The position numbers and the translations under genes are program-made. The notes under the pieces are model-generated. The model saw only the letters and a program-made list of their open reading frames with translations. It was not told where the DNA came from and did not search any database. 64,000 nucleotides of DNA from Corythucha ciliata (Eukaryota > Arthropoda > Insecta > Hemiptera > Tingidae), in NCBI GenBank assembly GCA_038030265.1, contig CM075939.1, positions 22,425,253-22,489,252 of the forward strand, read 5' to 3'. Numbering within the stretch: position 1 is the first letter of the stretch; each line of letters begins with the position of its first letter. Of this stretch, positions 33,955 to 46,267 are shown piece after piece.

Positions 33955-34774
33955 CTACTGCCCCATGATGGACAGGTGCCTGTTGAGGGCGTAGTGTCCT
34001 GTATACATCCCTACTATTCGCCTAATCTTTACCCGTGACAGTCCCAGCAACCATGCCGAAGCTTTCTGGTCTTCCTCATTGATTTCCAGTTTTGCTTGCC
34101 GGCACCCGGGTTCAGTCCGCCATCTCCTCAGAGCTTGGTCACTGGCCCAGGACCTTATCACCCTCAAGACCACTCTTCGGGCAATGTCCAACGATGGTTC
34201 AGGCCCTATGACCGGCTGGTCCGCGCGACGCTTGGCCAGCTAGTCTGCTTTTTCATTTTCCTGCCATCCTCTACGACCCGGGATCCATCCCAACGTTAAG
34301 GAATTCCCTTGGCTTTGGAGGTCCCGAATCCCCACTCTGCAACTCGCTACGGCCGCTGAGTCCACCATGGGTTTGGTGATCGCCCCCAACGCCGCCCTGC
34401 TGTCAGAGTAGATACCAATTGCCCTACCTGTCACTTTCCGCTTCAGTATCTCGATCGCTACCACCTCGGCCTGGAAAACTGTGGTGTGTCCCTAGCTGGA
34501 TTCTTATTTTCACCCCCATCTCCGGCCCAAAAATTCCTGCTCCCGTCGGCCCTTCCTGACCTATCCTGGAGTCGTCAGTGTAACACACCAGCTCCCCTTG
34601 CCGAGATTCCCAACCCTCTTCTCTCACAACGACTCTCTGTTTGATCTTGGTCGAGAAGTCGTTTTTTTTAACCACGTAATCCGGCCTGAGTGCCGAGGAC
34701 GGGGATACTCTATTTAGTTCCCCTTCCCAGTCACAAATTGGCCCTGCCTGGCCCACCTGAGGCCACCCTGGCAT
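33955..34774 (-). pseudogene. RNase H region of copy 2
   Basis: Three overlapping minus-strand frames give, in order, GELVCYTDDS (acidic residue kept, unlike copy 1), AIGIYSDSRAALGAI, WIPGRRGWQENEKAD (histidine changed to arginine) and ASAWLLGLSRVKIRRIVG...NRHLSIMGQ followed by TAG. Frame shifts separate the first and second pieces (near 34430-34490) and the second and third (near 34240). The protein is not functional, but with copy 1 it helps tell shared from private damage. Confidence 0.88.
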
Positions 34775-35281
34775 CTCAACCTGTAAGCTACTTCAAGTGC
34801 CCTTTCTTTCAATCTTTCCATGGCCCTCGTAGGGGTTGTCCGGAATAGCCCCAAAATCACCAGGCAAGCAAGCCTTTGTATTTTTGTGAGCCTATCCGCC
34901 CCCCGGCCGTTCTCTATCCCCCTCCACCATGCGGCCGCCCCGTGCAGGATGCGCGGTCGGATGATTCCTATGTTTATCCACTGCATGACCCGTGGTTTCA
35001 GGCCCCAGGTCTTCCCACGATTTGTCTACATTGGTGAAAGGCCACCACAGCTTTCTTTTAAACGCTGACTACGTGTTCCTTCCACCTTAACTTCTCATCC
35101 AATATGACTCCCAAATATTTAACCTGTTTCGAAAGAGCGATGACCTCGCCCCGAAAGTGGATTGATTGCCATCCCTCCCTTTTCCTCTTGTGAGTGAACA
35201 ACACCATTTTCATCTTACTGGGGTTTATTGTGAGACCCCTAGGCCAACACCATGCCTCGACTATCCCCACCGCCCCCCTCA
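34714..35281 (-). pseudogene. RT thumb region of copy 2
   Basis: Minus-strand frames give RGAVGIVEAWCWPRGLTINPSKMKMVLFTHKRK, then VKYLGVILDEKLRWKEHV and IIRPRILHGAAAWW. The junction after KMK is in frame here, whereas copy 1 has 5 extra bases. The catalytic FADD box is not included because of the 5' truncation. Confidence 0.85.
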
Positions 35282-38227
35282 AGGGAATAATATGAGCTAC
35301 GGTTATTTGCCTCTGGGGCTTGTACTTTGGGTATTCATTCCTTATATGAATGCACGCACTTTTACATATTAAGTACAGCTTATGCTGGATTGTATGGTTT
35401 CCACGGTATTCCGACACCTTTGCACCTCTTAGACCTAACGGTCATTCTATATAATGCTTGGAACTCAAGGACTCTTGATTTGTTGAGCCATTATGTAAGT
35501 GGAAATTGCCTTAAACTGCCACTTACACATTAATTATTAGCCTGAACAATTTCCCGGTCACAATAATTTGCTGTGATTTTTAATTAGTGCAATTAAACGG
35601 ATGCTAATGTTTCATTATTCTAGTTATTCTCCTTCTTAGAAATAACCAATGGATGGCGTCGTCCATCCCTTTTTTTTCTTTCTCGTTGACAGCTTGCTCT
35701 CTACTTGATAAAAATAGTGAAAAAAAAAATTACGAAAGAACTAATTCTGATAAATATTTTAATCAACATAGTTTACAAAATTGTACATGTCCATTACATA
35801 TGGTCCGGCGGAGACAGTACGCGGTTCAGAATTTTAAGATCCCCATTATAGTTTTGATTGATTTGTCCTTAAGAAGGAGAAACAAAAAGTGGGATCGGGA
35901 CTAGCATAATTTAATGTAAATCACTTTTCAAGTGCGCCTTTCGTTTTACAAATCAACCTTCCGACGCTTTTTAACGTGCCGCTGTCGGCTCTCCTGCCTG
36001 CACAGTCAATGAAAGGTCTCGGAGAGGGGTATGTTTTAATTACTATATTGGCTCCGGGTTTTTATTGTAATTATTATTTTTCAAAAAAAAAAAGAAAAGA
36101 AAAAATAAACACATCAGATGCCATTTCCATGTTTGTATCTCACTCACCCTTTGGTTTGACTTGTCCAACCGAGACAATATTGAAAAGGAGTGTTTTTCAC
36201 GGCGTAGCTCCAATTAGTGTCGGTAAGTTGCCCGGTGTTAATCAAAAGAGTAAGTGGATTATTTATGTTTTGATTGATAAAAAAATGTGGAAATGAAAGG
36301 AATGATGCTGGAAGTTGTTTTAATTCTTTATTATTGTTATTGTTGTTATTTTTTTATTTATTTTTTTCACATTCTAAAAAAAAGATGCTTTAAAAACCGA
36401 CAATAAAGCCATTTTTGACACACATGAAATCTGTTTTTGCACGTGACTAATTATTCTTCTTTTTCTTCCAAAAATTATCTTCAAAGGCCTCCCCTTCGCA
36501 CCAGGAGGGAACCTCACCTTCGACGAAAAAAAGAAACCTAATAAATATTTCCAGTCCCTTTTCCTCCTGCAAGTGATTAGTTCCAGGTCTCAATTTTCGT
36601 GTCCATCTTCGATGGCTATATTAGATATTGAGACTAAAGAGAAGAAAGAATGAGTAGAGATCTGTCCCTCTTCTCAATCAACGTCGCATCAATTTTAAAA
36701 TAAACTATTGCTCGAATCCCCCCCCCCTCTATGGATTCCGGCTCCACGCTCTCATTCATTTAGGCCCCGCAATTGATAACAATGACATTTGAAGAAAAAA
36801 TATTTTAAAAACCCGCGAGAGTTTAAAAAACATTTTGAATGTGAACAAGTTTCGGATAGGAGAGGGGGGGGGGCTGTTTGCCTTTATATAAAATACGATA
36901 AAATTTCCGAGGGAAGCGTCAGCATGAGTGGTTCGGGAGGTGGTATACGTGATCACAGAATGTCGTGCTGGTAGCTAGCAACCAGTTTAGTTGTTTGCTT
37001 AAATAATAGAGTAGTTTGAATGTTGATTCTGCTAAGTGGAACAGCTACCGGCAACCCTCAGGTATTAATTCCTCGTTGATGTTCATCCCTTCTTTGTAAA
37101 AGCGTGGTACGCGTGGAAATAAGCCAACCATGAATTCGCTTATTATTAAAGGGGGACAGCATCGCTCGTCCCTCCCCACGCACCCAAACCATCAGACACG
37201 TCGTTCCAGTGAAAAGAGTTGTTGTTTTAGTCTTGAATAATGTTACGTTTAACAGGCATAAGTCCCTATTGTGCGCAAAATTTCTCTTTTAAACCGAATT
37301 AAAGTTGACGATTAAATAATTGTTCGCAATATTCCCCAATAAGGCGAGAATGAAAGGAAAGTCAAACAAAGTGGACAGTGGCTGCAGTAAAAGAAAGTTA
37401 AGTGCCAAATAACAAGAATGAGGACGCTGTTTTAGTATTCTTTTCAGCACCATCCCGAGTATTCCCTCTACAAATGTAAAGCAGTGCCCTCGGGTACAGA
37501 CTAATACTCTATAAGATAAATCTACCCCGTGACTGGAATTTTACACCTTTCCTCGACCCTCACTATTCCATACCAAAGCCCTCCTGTTTTAGTACAATTT
37601 AGCTTTTTAAAACTTAACAGCAACTAAGAGAAAACTACCACCCGAGAGGTATAAACAAAAATTAGTTACACAACCAGCACCCGGTGATTGACGATAACGT
37701 TTTCGAGAAGCGTGTTTATATTATGAGTTTTTCAACGTCCCCACCCCCACCCTCTTAACTGATGGGCGACAATATTTCTCAGCATTTCTCTTCCCCCCAT
37801 ACATCAGAAAAGGGGGTATTTAAAGTGATACGTTATGAGGGCTGAGTGTAGTGTGGTAAAGGTTGCTAATCTCAGCTTTGACAAGGAACAAGACCACCCT
37901 CGAACCCATCTGAGAATGTCCTAGATGTGTGGTGTTCCACTAAATAAACAGACAACCCGGTTGAAACAAGCTTTACTTGTATAGCGAAAAAGATGATGGA
38001 GTGAGGAGCAGATGCATTTTTTATTATTATTCTCATTTCTAATTTTAACGAAAATAAATTAATTCTGTGATATTGACATTCATAAATACAGCAGCGCTCT
38101 TGCCGAGCTAATAAATTTGTTTCTTTAAATCCCTCAAATTGGAATGACCCAAACTCGTGATATTTGGCCTTTTTGGCGAGACTTACTTCAAACTTTGGCT
38201 CTCCGACAGAGCCAAGGCAGCTAAATT

Positions 38228-38258
<31 letters not shown>

Positions 38259-38967
38259 CTGTTCCAACAAGTGGAAAACGAGAAATTGTTTTTTTATAAA
38301 GGCCATCTAGACGCGAATTTTATTTCCTGAAAGAGGCAAACCGAGAAATGATTAATCCTCAAAATTAGGGTTTGAACGGGCCATCATGTCCGCAAGAGTT
38401 AGGCTTAGGAGGAGCCAAAGATATCCGAGCCTAATCCACGAACTTCGATTACTGGAAGATTCAATTCCGCGAAAGCATTTTTCAAGGAGTGACATCCAAC
38501 AAATTGTGTTATGAATGAGCCGTTTCTGAAAACGGAAGTTTTCATCCGCAAAATTATCAGTTTCTGGATCTAATAATCTGAGTCTGAGGGGTGGAGGGGG
38601 GGTCTGTATTTCATTAGGAGGGCGATTGGAAGTGAATTACGAAAACCGTGGCCCACATGCCTTTGTTCACGGGTAAAATTGACAAAAAACACGCGGGAAA
38701 TTAATTTACCCCCCCCCCCCTACAATTTTAAAACAAGTCTGGATTCGCGCCTGACTCCGAGAATATATGCTGCTTAAGTGCTTGAGAACGGTGTACTCAG
38801 GTTGATTCCCATCTTGCAGCAACCTCTGACATGAAGTTGTATTTCTATACGCAACATCGTTCATAAAACCTCATAGGCATACACGTTTTCCTGTTCAATT
38901 GTGTTCAGAAATGATAAAAATAAAAATATAAATCACAGTGACTACGAAATTCCGCTTTTACAAAGAA
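35282..38967. other. Unannotated DNA
   Basis: No gene is supported. It holds homopolymers (T run 38229-38258, C run near 38711, G run near 36862) and AT-rich DNA near 36330-36470. A hAT-like right end, CTGGATTCGCGCCTG, is at 38740-38754 without a partner. Eroded ~30-bp repeat words occur at 38340-38580. Confidence 0.4.
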
Positions 38968-39062
38968 AACCGTCATCCGTTAGAAGGATGATTTTTCCGT
39001 GAGCCACTTTCAAAATCCGTCAGAATTGACGGGAAATCCGTCAAATTCGCAACGCTGAAAAT
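38968..39062 (+). repeat. Dispersed repeat F6, CCGTCATCCGTTAGA
   Basis: AACCGTCATCCGTTAGAAGG...AATCCGTCA...GCAACGCT is repeated in diverged form at 48090-48172. The phrase contains internal near-palindromes (CCGTCA/TGACGG). Function unknown. Confidence 0.55.
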
Positions 39063-39213
39063 CATATTACGGTCCGTTAAAAAGTTCCACGTGGTCTGAA
39101 GTGCTTTCAAAGAGCCTTTTTAAGGCAGTTCTCTGAATATGTCCTTATATTCGTAACTTTCATAAGTACACCAGCGCTCATGTGGAGATTAGGTGAAACG
39201 ACCATTTGGGTTA

Positions 39214-39720
39214 CCCAAGGTGATTAAACTTTCTATTAGAGAACCTATACTCCCAGGTGAGCTCTCGGCCATATTGGGGTAGATAAAATTATCATAAATT
39301 TAATAAAGCCTCGTGCGGGACACTCCGTAGTACTTCCAATTCCATGCACTCCTCCTACACACTAAATATCAACTTTATCTACCCCAAAATGCCGGAGGGC
39401 TCACTCGGTAGTATAGTTACCTTACTTTCTATAGGTGCCGCAGATCTTCGGCCATGACTGTCCTTCACCTACGTCACGAGCAGTCCCAACCGGCTTTGCG
39501 CTGGACCCAGTACATTATTAATTGTTATTGGGTTATGATTTTTGAGAATTTATAAACTTCAATTTCAAAATTTACTTGCTCTGCTGCTCTAGGGTGAGCA
39601 ATCGGGAGTAAAGGACTGCTGGTGACGTCAGTCCCCACCCCTCCCACCTGATTGGCAGGGGGAAATCTGCGGCACCTATAGAAGAGTTTAGTCACCTTGG
39701 TATCACACGAACCACCACCG
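39214..39720. repeat. Inverted duplication with one occupied arm
   Basis: The left arm (from about 39214) reads CCAAGGTGATTAAAC, then TTTCTATAGGTGCCGCAGAT once the MITE at 39237-39423 is removed. The right arm, read in reverse from about 39715, gives CCAAGGTGACTAAACTCTTC and TATAGGTGCCGCAGAT without interruption. Similarity continues weakly toward the centre (GACGTCACCAGCAGTCC against CTACGTCACGAGCAGTCC). Confidence 0.75.
39237..39423. mobile_element. MITE, 187 bp, flanked by ACTTTCTAT
   Basis: A 9-bp direct repeat ACTTTCTAT is at 39228-39236 and 39424-39432. The ends hold ~45-bp inverted repeats (AACCTATACTCCCAGGTGAGC on the left; complement of AACTATACTACCGAGTGAGC on the right) with TTGGGGTAGATAAA further in. 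The opposite arm of the surrounding inverted duplication serves as an unoccupied site and confirms the limits. A TSD of 8-9 bp suggests a hAT- or Mutator-like mover, unresolved. Confidence 0.8.
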
Positions 39721-40892
39721 CTCTGGTCAGCCGCTCTTTCATGAATCGCGGCGTTTACGAGACACAAAGAACCACTACAACATGAGCGTATGGAGCGAGG
39801 AGGTTTTCCGATTGCCGCTGCGAAGAAATGCATAGAAGGGAATAGAGGGAGATTGAGGACACGAGACGAGTGACCCGCTCTACGACATAGCTCCCGGCTA
39901 TGTGCCATTCGTTTTTTAAAGACACTTTTCAGCTGTGTTTTTTTACCGAAGAATATCCCTGAAATTTGGCACACTGGCTCTGAGAGTTACAATAAGTCTC
40001 ATTTATTTTCTCTGTTTCTTGAGTCGTCCAAATATATTTCAAGAAAACTAAAACGCAAATATTGTTGTAATAATAATCAACTTGTTTTGTTCAAACAATG
40101 CTAGCTGATATGAATCAAGTTTTAGATACAACTAAAAAAAAAAGTTCACTCACTGACCAGAAAGAGAGGATTTCATTTTTGAATTTGTTTATTTTAATGG
40201 ACAGTCATATTATAACCTATTCATATACCGTCATATTGGAGCAAGACTCCCTCCATGTTATATTATCTCTATGGGTCAGATGTTTCCCCAGATCTTTGTT
40301 TCATCTTAGGGCTTAGCTTCTTTAAAACGCCAAATTTCAGAGTTTGGCACGCCCTAAAGCCTAAAATTTGAGGATTTGGCCCACTCGAACCCTTATTTGA
40401 GGATTTTTCATTCCTTGTCAATCATTTCACGAGAGAGCCCTTTGAGGGGAAACAATTTTCGCGGCTCTGTCTCTTTGAAAAACTAATCCCCTCTCCCCAC
40501 CGGTTAGAAATGAAGCGTTTCCTGCCCCCAAACCAGGTTCGTGCGAAAGTTAAACTTTTCTGCCCTAGGTATGAAATGAAAAATGAGTCACTCCGACGTC
40601 CAGCAGGACTGATGAAATAGTATATTGTGTACCTAGGGAGGAAAGTGTCACTTTTTTGTACAGCCGGGCGTAAAGACTCGAAATTCGCCTGCTGGGAGAG
40701 CCTTGAGCGGGCGACGTGAGGTTCATTCCGCCCGCCGGGTGTAAAGAAAAATATCAGCCCACTGCGTCTTCTTTTAGGCTTTTCGTTGTTTTTTTAAAAA
40801 TTGTTCTTCCTAATTTTGTTTTTAAATTGCACATTAGCACTAAAAGCACAAAAATAAGCAAGTCATCCTTGCATTCGCTGGCTAGAGTGTGG
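39721..40892. other. Unannotated DNA with S4-like words
   Basis: AAATTTGAGGATTTGGCCC-like repeats at 40320-40440; otherwise nothing recognised. Confidence 0.4.
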
Positions 40893-41043
40893 GTTCACCT
40901 CAGTTTATTAAACAAACCATGTGCTATGCGTTTGTGGAGTTTGTGCAACCTATCAAAATGCTTCATTTTTCGGAGGAATTAATTTGATTGGTTGCATAGA
41001 CTCCACAGATGCATAGCACAAAGCTTCTGAACGGGGCTTTAAA
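40893..41043. mobile_element. MITE related to 20652-20789
   Basis: Arms around 40914-40957 and 40984-41028 are complementary (TGTGCTATGCGTTTGTGGAGT against ACTCCACAGATGCATAGCAC). The right terminus GAACGGGGCTTT resembles the complement of the GGCCCGTTCA end at 20652. The left terminus is diverged. Confidence 0.55.
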
Positions 41044-41124
41044 GATTGGTTTTTATGATTATTATTATTATTATTATAAACTTCGGCTGTACAAAAAATA
41101 GCGTACAACACTCTAGCGGTATTC

Positions 41125-41198
41125 CTCATTACGATCTCGGGCGACAACTGTCCTCGGCTTCACCTCGGGCACTTCCTGTCGCCCTCGATCGTAATGAG
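41125..41198. repeat. Hairpin, 22-bp arms
   Basis: 41125-41146 and 41177-41198 are complementary at about 20 of 22 positions (CTCATTACGATC and its complement); loop 30 nt. Confidence 0.75.
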
Positions 41199-41244
41199 CA
41201 TCATACCGCCCTTGGATCGTAATATACTAATTAATAAGTATATA

Positions 41245-41308
41245 TTTTGACCGGGAGAAGATGGATAGCCCGAGCAGTCTAGGGCAGACATAATTCTCCC
41301 GGTCAAAA
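41245..41308. repeat. Hairpin, TTTTGACCGGGAGAA arms
   Basis: The outer 15 bp on each side are perfect complements; complementarity weakens inward to the AGCCCGAG / CTAGGGCA region. It lies 47 bp from the previous hairpin. Confidence 0.75.
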
Positions 41309-44288
41309 AAGCACGGGAAAAGCAAAATATCCGTTGGCAACGCTGCTTAAATGCAGGTCTCACTAAGGTATCTGAATACTACCCATAGATTTAAGAATAA
41401 GATATAAGCTTTGAACTGCGTAGACAAGTTAAAAATTATAAGAGATAGTTCAAGGGGTGTAATGTGACTTGAATCAGAGGACTCAATGAAGTGTGAGCGC
41501 ACGCCCTTTTACCACCCCCTCACCACCCAGAGGGCTGTGATATCTAAGGGCTGGTGTATTATATCTTTCAAGTTGAGCGTGGATGGGTTCCCTCGGTGTA
41601 TTGAGCCGTCATTATCATCGCTGGTTTTTAGCGCGAACTCTCCTCTTCGCTGGCTTTCTTTTCTTTCTCTCCCCTCACGAAAATTAGCCTCCTGGGAGCG
41701 ATTTGCTGTTGGGAAAAGTGTTGAAGATAAAGACATGCGCTGTAGTGTACCAATACATTTATAAGGGGTAAAAGGAGGGTTATAAATTAAAGGGCGGATG
41801 GTTGCGCTAAAATGAGGGTGCGGAAAAGAAGTAGGTAGTTTGAGCAGCCATTCTTCCTTTAATCGCTTTAAAAGGGAAACCCCAATCGATTGGAGGCTAA
41901 GATACCAAGTTAATGGTTTCAATAAACGCGATAAATTTCAGATTTAGAATTCCGGTTTGCTTGAAATTGTGACTTGGCCAGGTTAAAATTGTCTTTTTAT
42001 CCGTGAAAACCACAAATTCCGTAGTAGAAGGAGTCTGCCGGTCAAAAGAGTGTTCTCCTCCGCCTGGATTCTCCGCCAATATGCCATCATTATGAATACA
42101 TATGTACTTATTATAAAGGCAACAATTTTCAACATAAATTAAAAATACTGACATAGTTTGTAATTCTGGCACGTTGTTCCTCCTCAAGTTTGAAATATTG
42201 TCTTCGGGCGTAGTTCTGTGTGCCAATAAAGTTGATATGGACCGAGATTTTTTTGCCTTTAAATTATCTACAAAAACGGGCTCAACTGATTTCAAACTCG
42301 AATGAGCAAAGCAAACTGAAAGTGCCATTGTTACATTTAAAAGGTCGACTGAGCCAATACCACAGAAAGTTATTGACTTTTTATTTCATTCTCGGTATTA
42401 CAAAGCACCGGTGTTGAAGGTAAAGATGGTGGGGAGAGGACTATTATTATTTTTAACACCTGAGAAGACAACTAAAGAATTTGTCCAGTATATTGTGAGC
42501 ATCTTTTTTTGAAAGTAAAAGTTCAAGAGGAAGAACCCGTATGAAGAAGGAAAGAACGTCAAAATGGGTATAAAATCCCGTGAAATATCCGTCCAAAGAA
42601 TGCTCAGTAACGATTTCATAAGAACCAAGAAATAAATTTTAGGGAGGGAGGTGAAGAGCGAAACGCAAGCGAAAGGAAAAAGAGCGCTCAACAAAAGAAA
42701 AGTTAATAGAGTGGACAATGGCTTTTCATAAAAGTAGAGAAGAGGGGCAGATGTTTCCGAAATGTAGCCCTTGTGTCACTGGGGTTCGACCGACAATAGA
42801 AAGGGAGAAGAAAAAAAGATAGACTTCGGTTGAGTCCATTACATTCCAATAATAGAAGATTGTGTAAAGAAGGGTATAGATGAAGTTGATTGGTTGGAAA
42901 AAGGGAGGAATAGGGCGTTTTTCCCATAAATTGCTACTGAATTTGTACAACGTCGCGCCAATATCCAAAGGATTTTTCCCAATAAAAATTGTTACATTTT
43001 TCACCCCTCCCCATTTAAATTGCTTCTTCATCAGTATATTGTGAGATGATCGAACGCCGAGATTTAACTAGCAGCGTGATAATAGAGCTGTAGGGGGGAG
43101 TCTGGTTAGAAACGATTAGGCAACGACTCATCTTAAAAGGGGATAGAAACAGGCTGGCGCATCCCTTCACCCCCTCCTCAATCCCACAGAGAATAGAAGA
43201 GTGACTCCGTTGTGTCACACACAATAAAAAGCGAAGGGGCAACGGGTCGTTAGCGTCGGACAAACCATACAGTTCAGGGTGAAGCGGGGGTTTTTCTCTA
43301 TATTGGCTCCTGAAAGCCTTGCCCGCTTTAGGCAATAAGTTGTCATTATTTGTTAAGTTGGGAATGAAAATGGGCTTGGAATGGGGTTGAAAGAATTAAA
43401 GGAAAAGGAGCGTGATTGACTTGACCCTCCCTTACGTGTCCCTCGCGAAATCGCAGTATAAGCTATGACGGGATTGCTTGATTTCATTATGTGGTTGCAC
43501 GCAAGTCCTATAGGGATTTGGTACAGTCATCAACAATACTGGTTTGAGGTCTTTGTTTCGCCATAAGTTTCGAGTAGGGGATAAATCTCTACTCGGTCGC
43601 ATTAAACAGGCGATTCTAGAAGCCTCTGCCAGAAATCAAGACTACGTATACCGCAAGTATACGCATTTACGTTGGATTGAACTGATGGATGATCTTCTCC
43701 AAACTATTTTGAATGACTAAAACGCCGTTCTATAGCGACCGAAATTAAATTTGGCAATATTAGAATAAGAAGAACTCCATCAGGAAAAGAATTGTCAAGC
43801 AAAAGCTGTCTCGCAAAAATATATCAAACTCCCGAAATAGTGGGGGTGCTTAAGACGAGGGGGAGCATGATGGGAGCAGCTAAATTCGACAAAAAAGATG
43901 GGGATAGCACCAAAACAAGGCCCCAAGTTTCTAAGTATTAAGTACCTATACTGAAAATTAGTAATAAATTATTACTTTTGAAAAACAAACGGTAATATGT
44001 TCACAGGGGTTGAAGACACCAGGTAGTCATGAAAAGTGCACACCATCATCCAGTCCCAGATACGACTTCGGACTGTCAGCACCCACGAGCTACTTAATCC
44101 AGCAGGTCTCATCAGCCCGACAATTGAGCCGAGAACGGAACCGATGGGCCACCCTTTTCAGGAGCATCACTTCACTACGACCCCCCCACCCCCACCAGTG
44201 GCTCTCATCCCATCGGGTACACGCACAGTCCACCTAAATAAGTTGCGCCACGTCAGTTGAGATTCGACAACTCGGGAGGTCGTAGAAT
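41309..44288. other. Unannotated DNA; one weak exon candidate
   Basis: Purine-rich DNA at 42430-42850. An open stretch of 68 codons at 43514-43720, preceded by an acceptor-like CTATAG and ending in TAA, is the only hint of an exon and is weak (see findings). All other frames are short and compositionally biased. Confidence 0.35.
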
Positions 44289-46200
44289 CAGTGGCGGACC
44301 TAGTGCATATTAATTGGAACCCAGGGAGGGATCACAATCCGGGAGAGTGATGCTATACGAGCCGTGAAGGGACCTCTAAGGGGAACCATAATTGTGGATG
44401 TCCTGAGACGAGGCGGTTGAATTTCGTGGTGTAGACACATCCAGAAAACAAATTTCACTGTGTTTGGTCGTTTAGAAAGCAAATTACACGGGGGGGGGGG
44501 GTCCTCGTAGGCTCTGCTATGAATAAAACCTATTTCGCTCGTTATGTGGAGGTTTCATCTTCAACAAAGTATTTTCAAAAAGGATACCTAAATAAGTTAA
44601 TAATTCACATAAAAAAATCAAGAAAATGTAAATTCGCAGTTTCTTGAGCGGTTTATCGTGCCTATAGATCTGAAGAAAAAGGAGTCTCTAATTCATAGCA
44701 ATAATTCAATAAATCGCTGCTAAAATGTGCTAAATCATCATGGCTAAAAGTGAAAAAATGGCAAATTCGCGGCTAGAAATGAGAAAAACGGTAATACCCA
44801 CGCGGCTAAAATAGAAAAATGACACACATTCACGGCCAAAAACTAGATTGCCGCAAATAGAGCAAAGAGCAAATTGTGCGATTTCGGCTAAAATATAGCA
44901 ATAGAGCTAATTAAAAACTAAAAGTTTAAAAACAACTGCTAATTTGACGTTGAAATAGAGAAAAACATAAATTTGCAGCAATAACAAAGAAAAATATCTA
45001 ATAAATTGGATCACATCTGCCCATTAGTGAGCAGAAAGGTGCTAATTTGCGGCAAAATTGGAAAAAAACTAAATTGCGGCTAAAAATGAGAAAAAGAGAT
45101 AGGTAATTCACGGATGAAATTGAGAATAAATTGCCGATATTTCGACGTTTGGAGGTCCCGGCCTAAAAAAAAAAAAACGCGTTAATTCATAGTGTCTAAA
45201 ATAGAGAAAAACGCGAATTCAGGGATAGAATTGTGAAAAATGGCTAAATCACAGTTAAAATGGAGCAAAATCGTCAATTCGCGAACAGAAGGTGTTAATT
45301 TGCGGCTTAAATTGAGCAATAGCGGTAATTATCAACAAAATTAGTTAAAAACCCTTATTAGTAGCTAAAATTGAGAAAAATCGTTCATTCGCGGATAAAA
45401 GTGGAAAAATGAGCTAATTCACGCGGCTAAAACAGAACCGTTTTCGGAAGCAATTTTGGCTAAAATTGGGAGAGAAACAAATCATGAACAAAAAATCAAT
45501 CATTATCAAGTCTTGTAAAAAAAACTCATCAATTATTCACTAATAAAATTGAGAAAAAACGTAATTCGCGGCAGAAATTGAGAAAAAACGTTAATTCGCG
45601 GGTTTCTGAAAATGAAATCGGCTAAAATAGAAATAAAGCTCTAATTAGTGGCTAAAAGTAAAAAAAAAAAAAAACTGCTAATGTGACGCTGAAAAAAGAA
45701 AGACGCATATTCGCTGCTCAATAGTAGATTACATTACAAGATTAGTAAGTGGTGAATTACCTGCGAGTTTTTTGTTTGGCGGACGAGGCTTGCCGAGGCC
45801 GCTAATTAAAAACGAGCGGGTAATACCACTTAATAGTCGAGTGATGTACGTTATTTTTTGCTCAACTGTCGTCGAATATTACCCAGTTTTATTCTTTTGA
45901 CAAAAAACAATTTCTTAAGATATTTCTATAATCACGAATGAGGTGATAACATTTCAACAAAGTTGCACAAGGTTATAGAAAACTGACAGGTAAAAAACTT
46001 TTCATGTCAGTTTCAAACCTTTTCTGTACAGTTTTCAAAAACTGAAGCTATAAAGTGCGAGGTTAGGAAAAATTAAACTTACTGGAGTAATCATGTTATC
46101 GTAATGGGCCACTTAGGAAGCAGGTAGCGCGAAAAATGAGTAAAAGCTCTAGTATGCGGCAAACATAATGTAGACAAACCGCCAATTCACTATTAAAATT
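44289..46200 (+). mobile_element. F2-like element, copy d, left end plus S2 array
   Basis: CAGTGGCGGACCTAG at 44289-44303 is a typical hAT-style terminus and resembles the complement of the F2 right end (GTCCGCCAGTG). S2 monomers fill about 44600-46200 except for 45725-46100, which is unique. No right terminus or target duplication was found; the element runs into the F1 copy at 46221. Confidence 0.45.
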
Positions 46201-46267
46201 GAAAACAGAAATAAAAAAAATTCGCTCCGGCAGCTGGTGGTCGGAAAGAGTGCATTTCATTCCGTAT

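Larger units (their letters stand above)
33659..35281 (-). mobile_element. Non-LTR retrotransposon, copy 2, 5'-truncated, antisense
   Basis: The T run 33659-33690 is the poly-A of a minus-strand insertion. The sequence then follows copy 1 from its 3' UTR back to the RT region, stopping at about 35281, which corresponds to about 24611 in copy 1 (shortly after FADD). 5' truncation is the usual product of target-primed reverse transcription. It has its own lesions: a ~40-bp deletion near 34815, a change near 34490 and frame shifts around 33865. No target duplication could be identified. Confidence 0.9.

Noticed and set aside
33659..35281. Target-site duplication for retrotransposon copy 2
   Set aside because: Bases left of the T run (AAGCCCAA) and right of 35281 (AGGGAATAAT) do not match; later changes or an insertion without TSD may be the cause.
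37872..38306. 144-codon minus-strand frame
   Set aside because: It includes a poly-lysine stretch from the T run at 38229-38258 and has no recognisable motif.
39525..39974. 149-codon minus-strand frame
   Set aside because: It overlaps one arm of the inverted duplication at 39214-39720; no motif and no supporting splice or start context.
44010..44260. Two overlapping plus-strand frames with Pro/His-rich sequence
   Set aside because: Both frames are open across a C-rich run and neither has a motif or a credible start.
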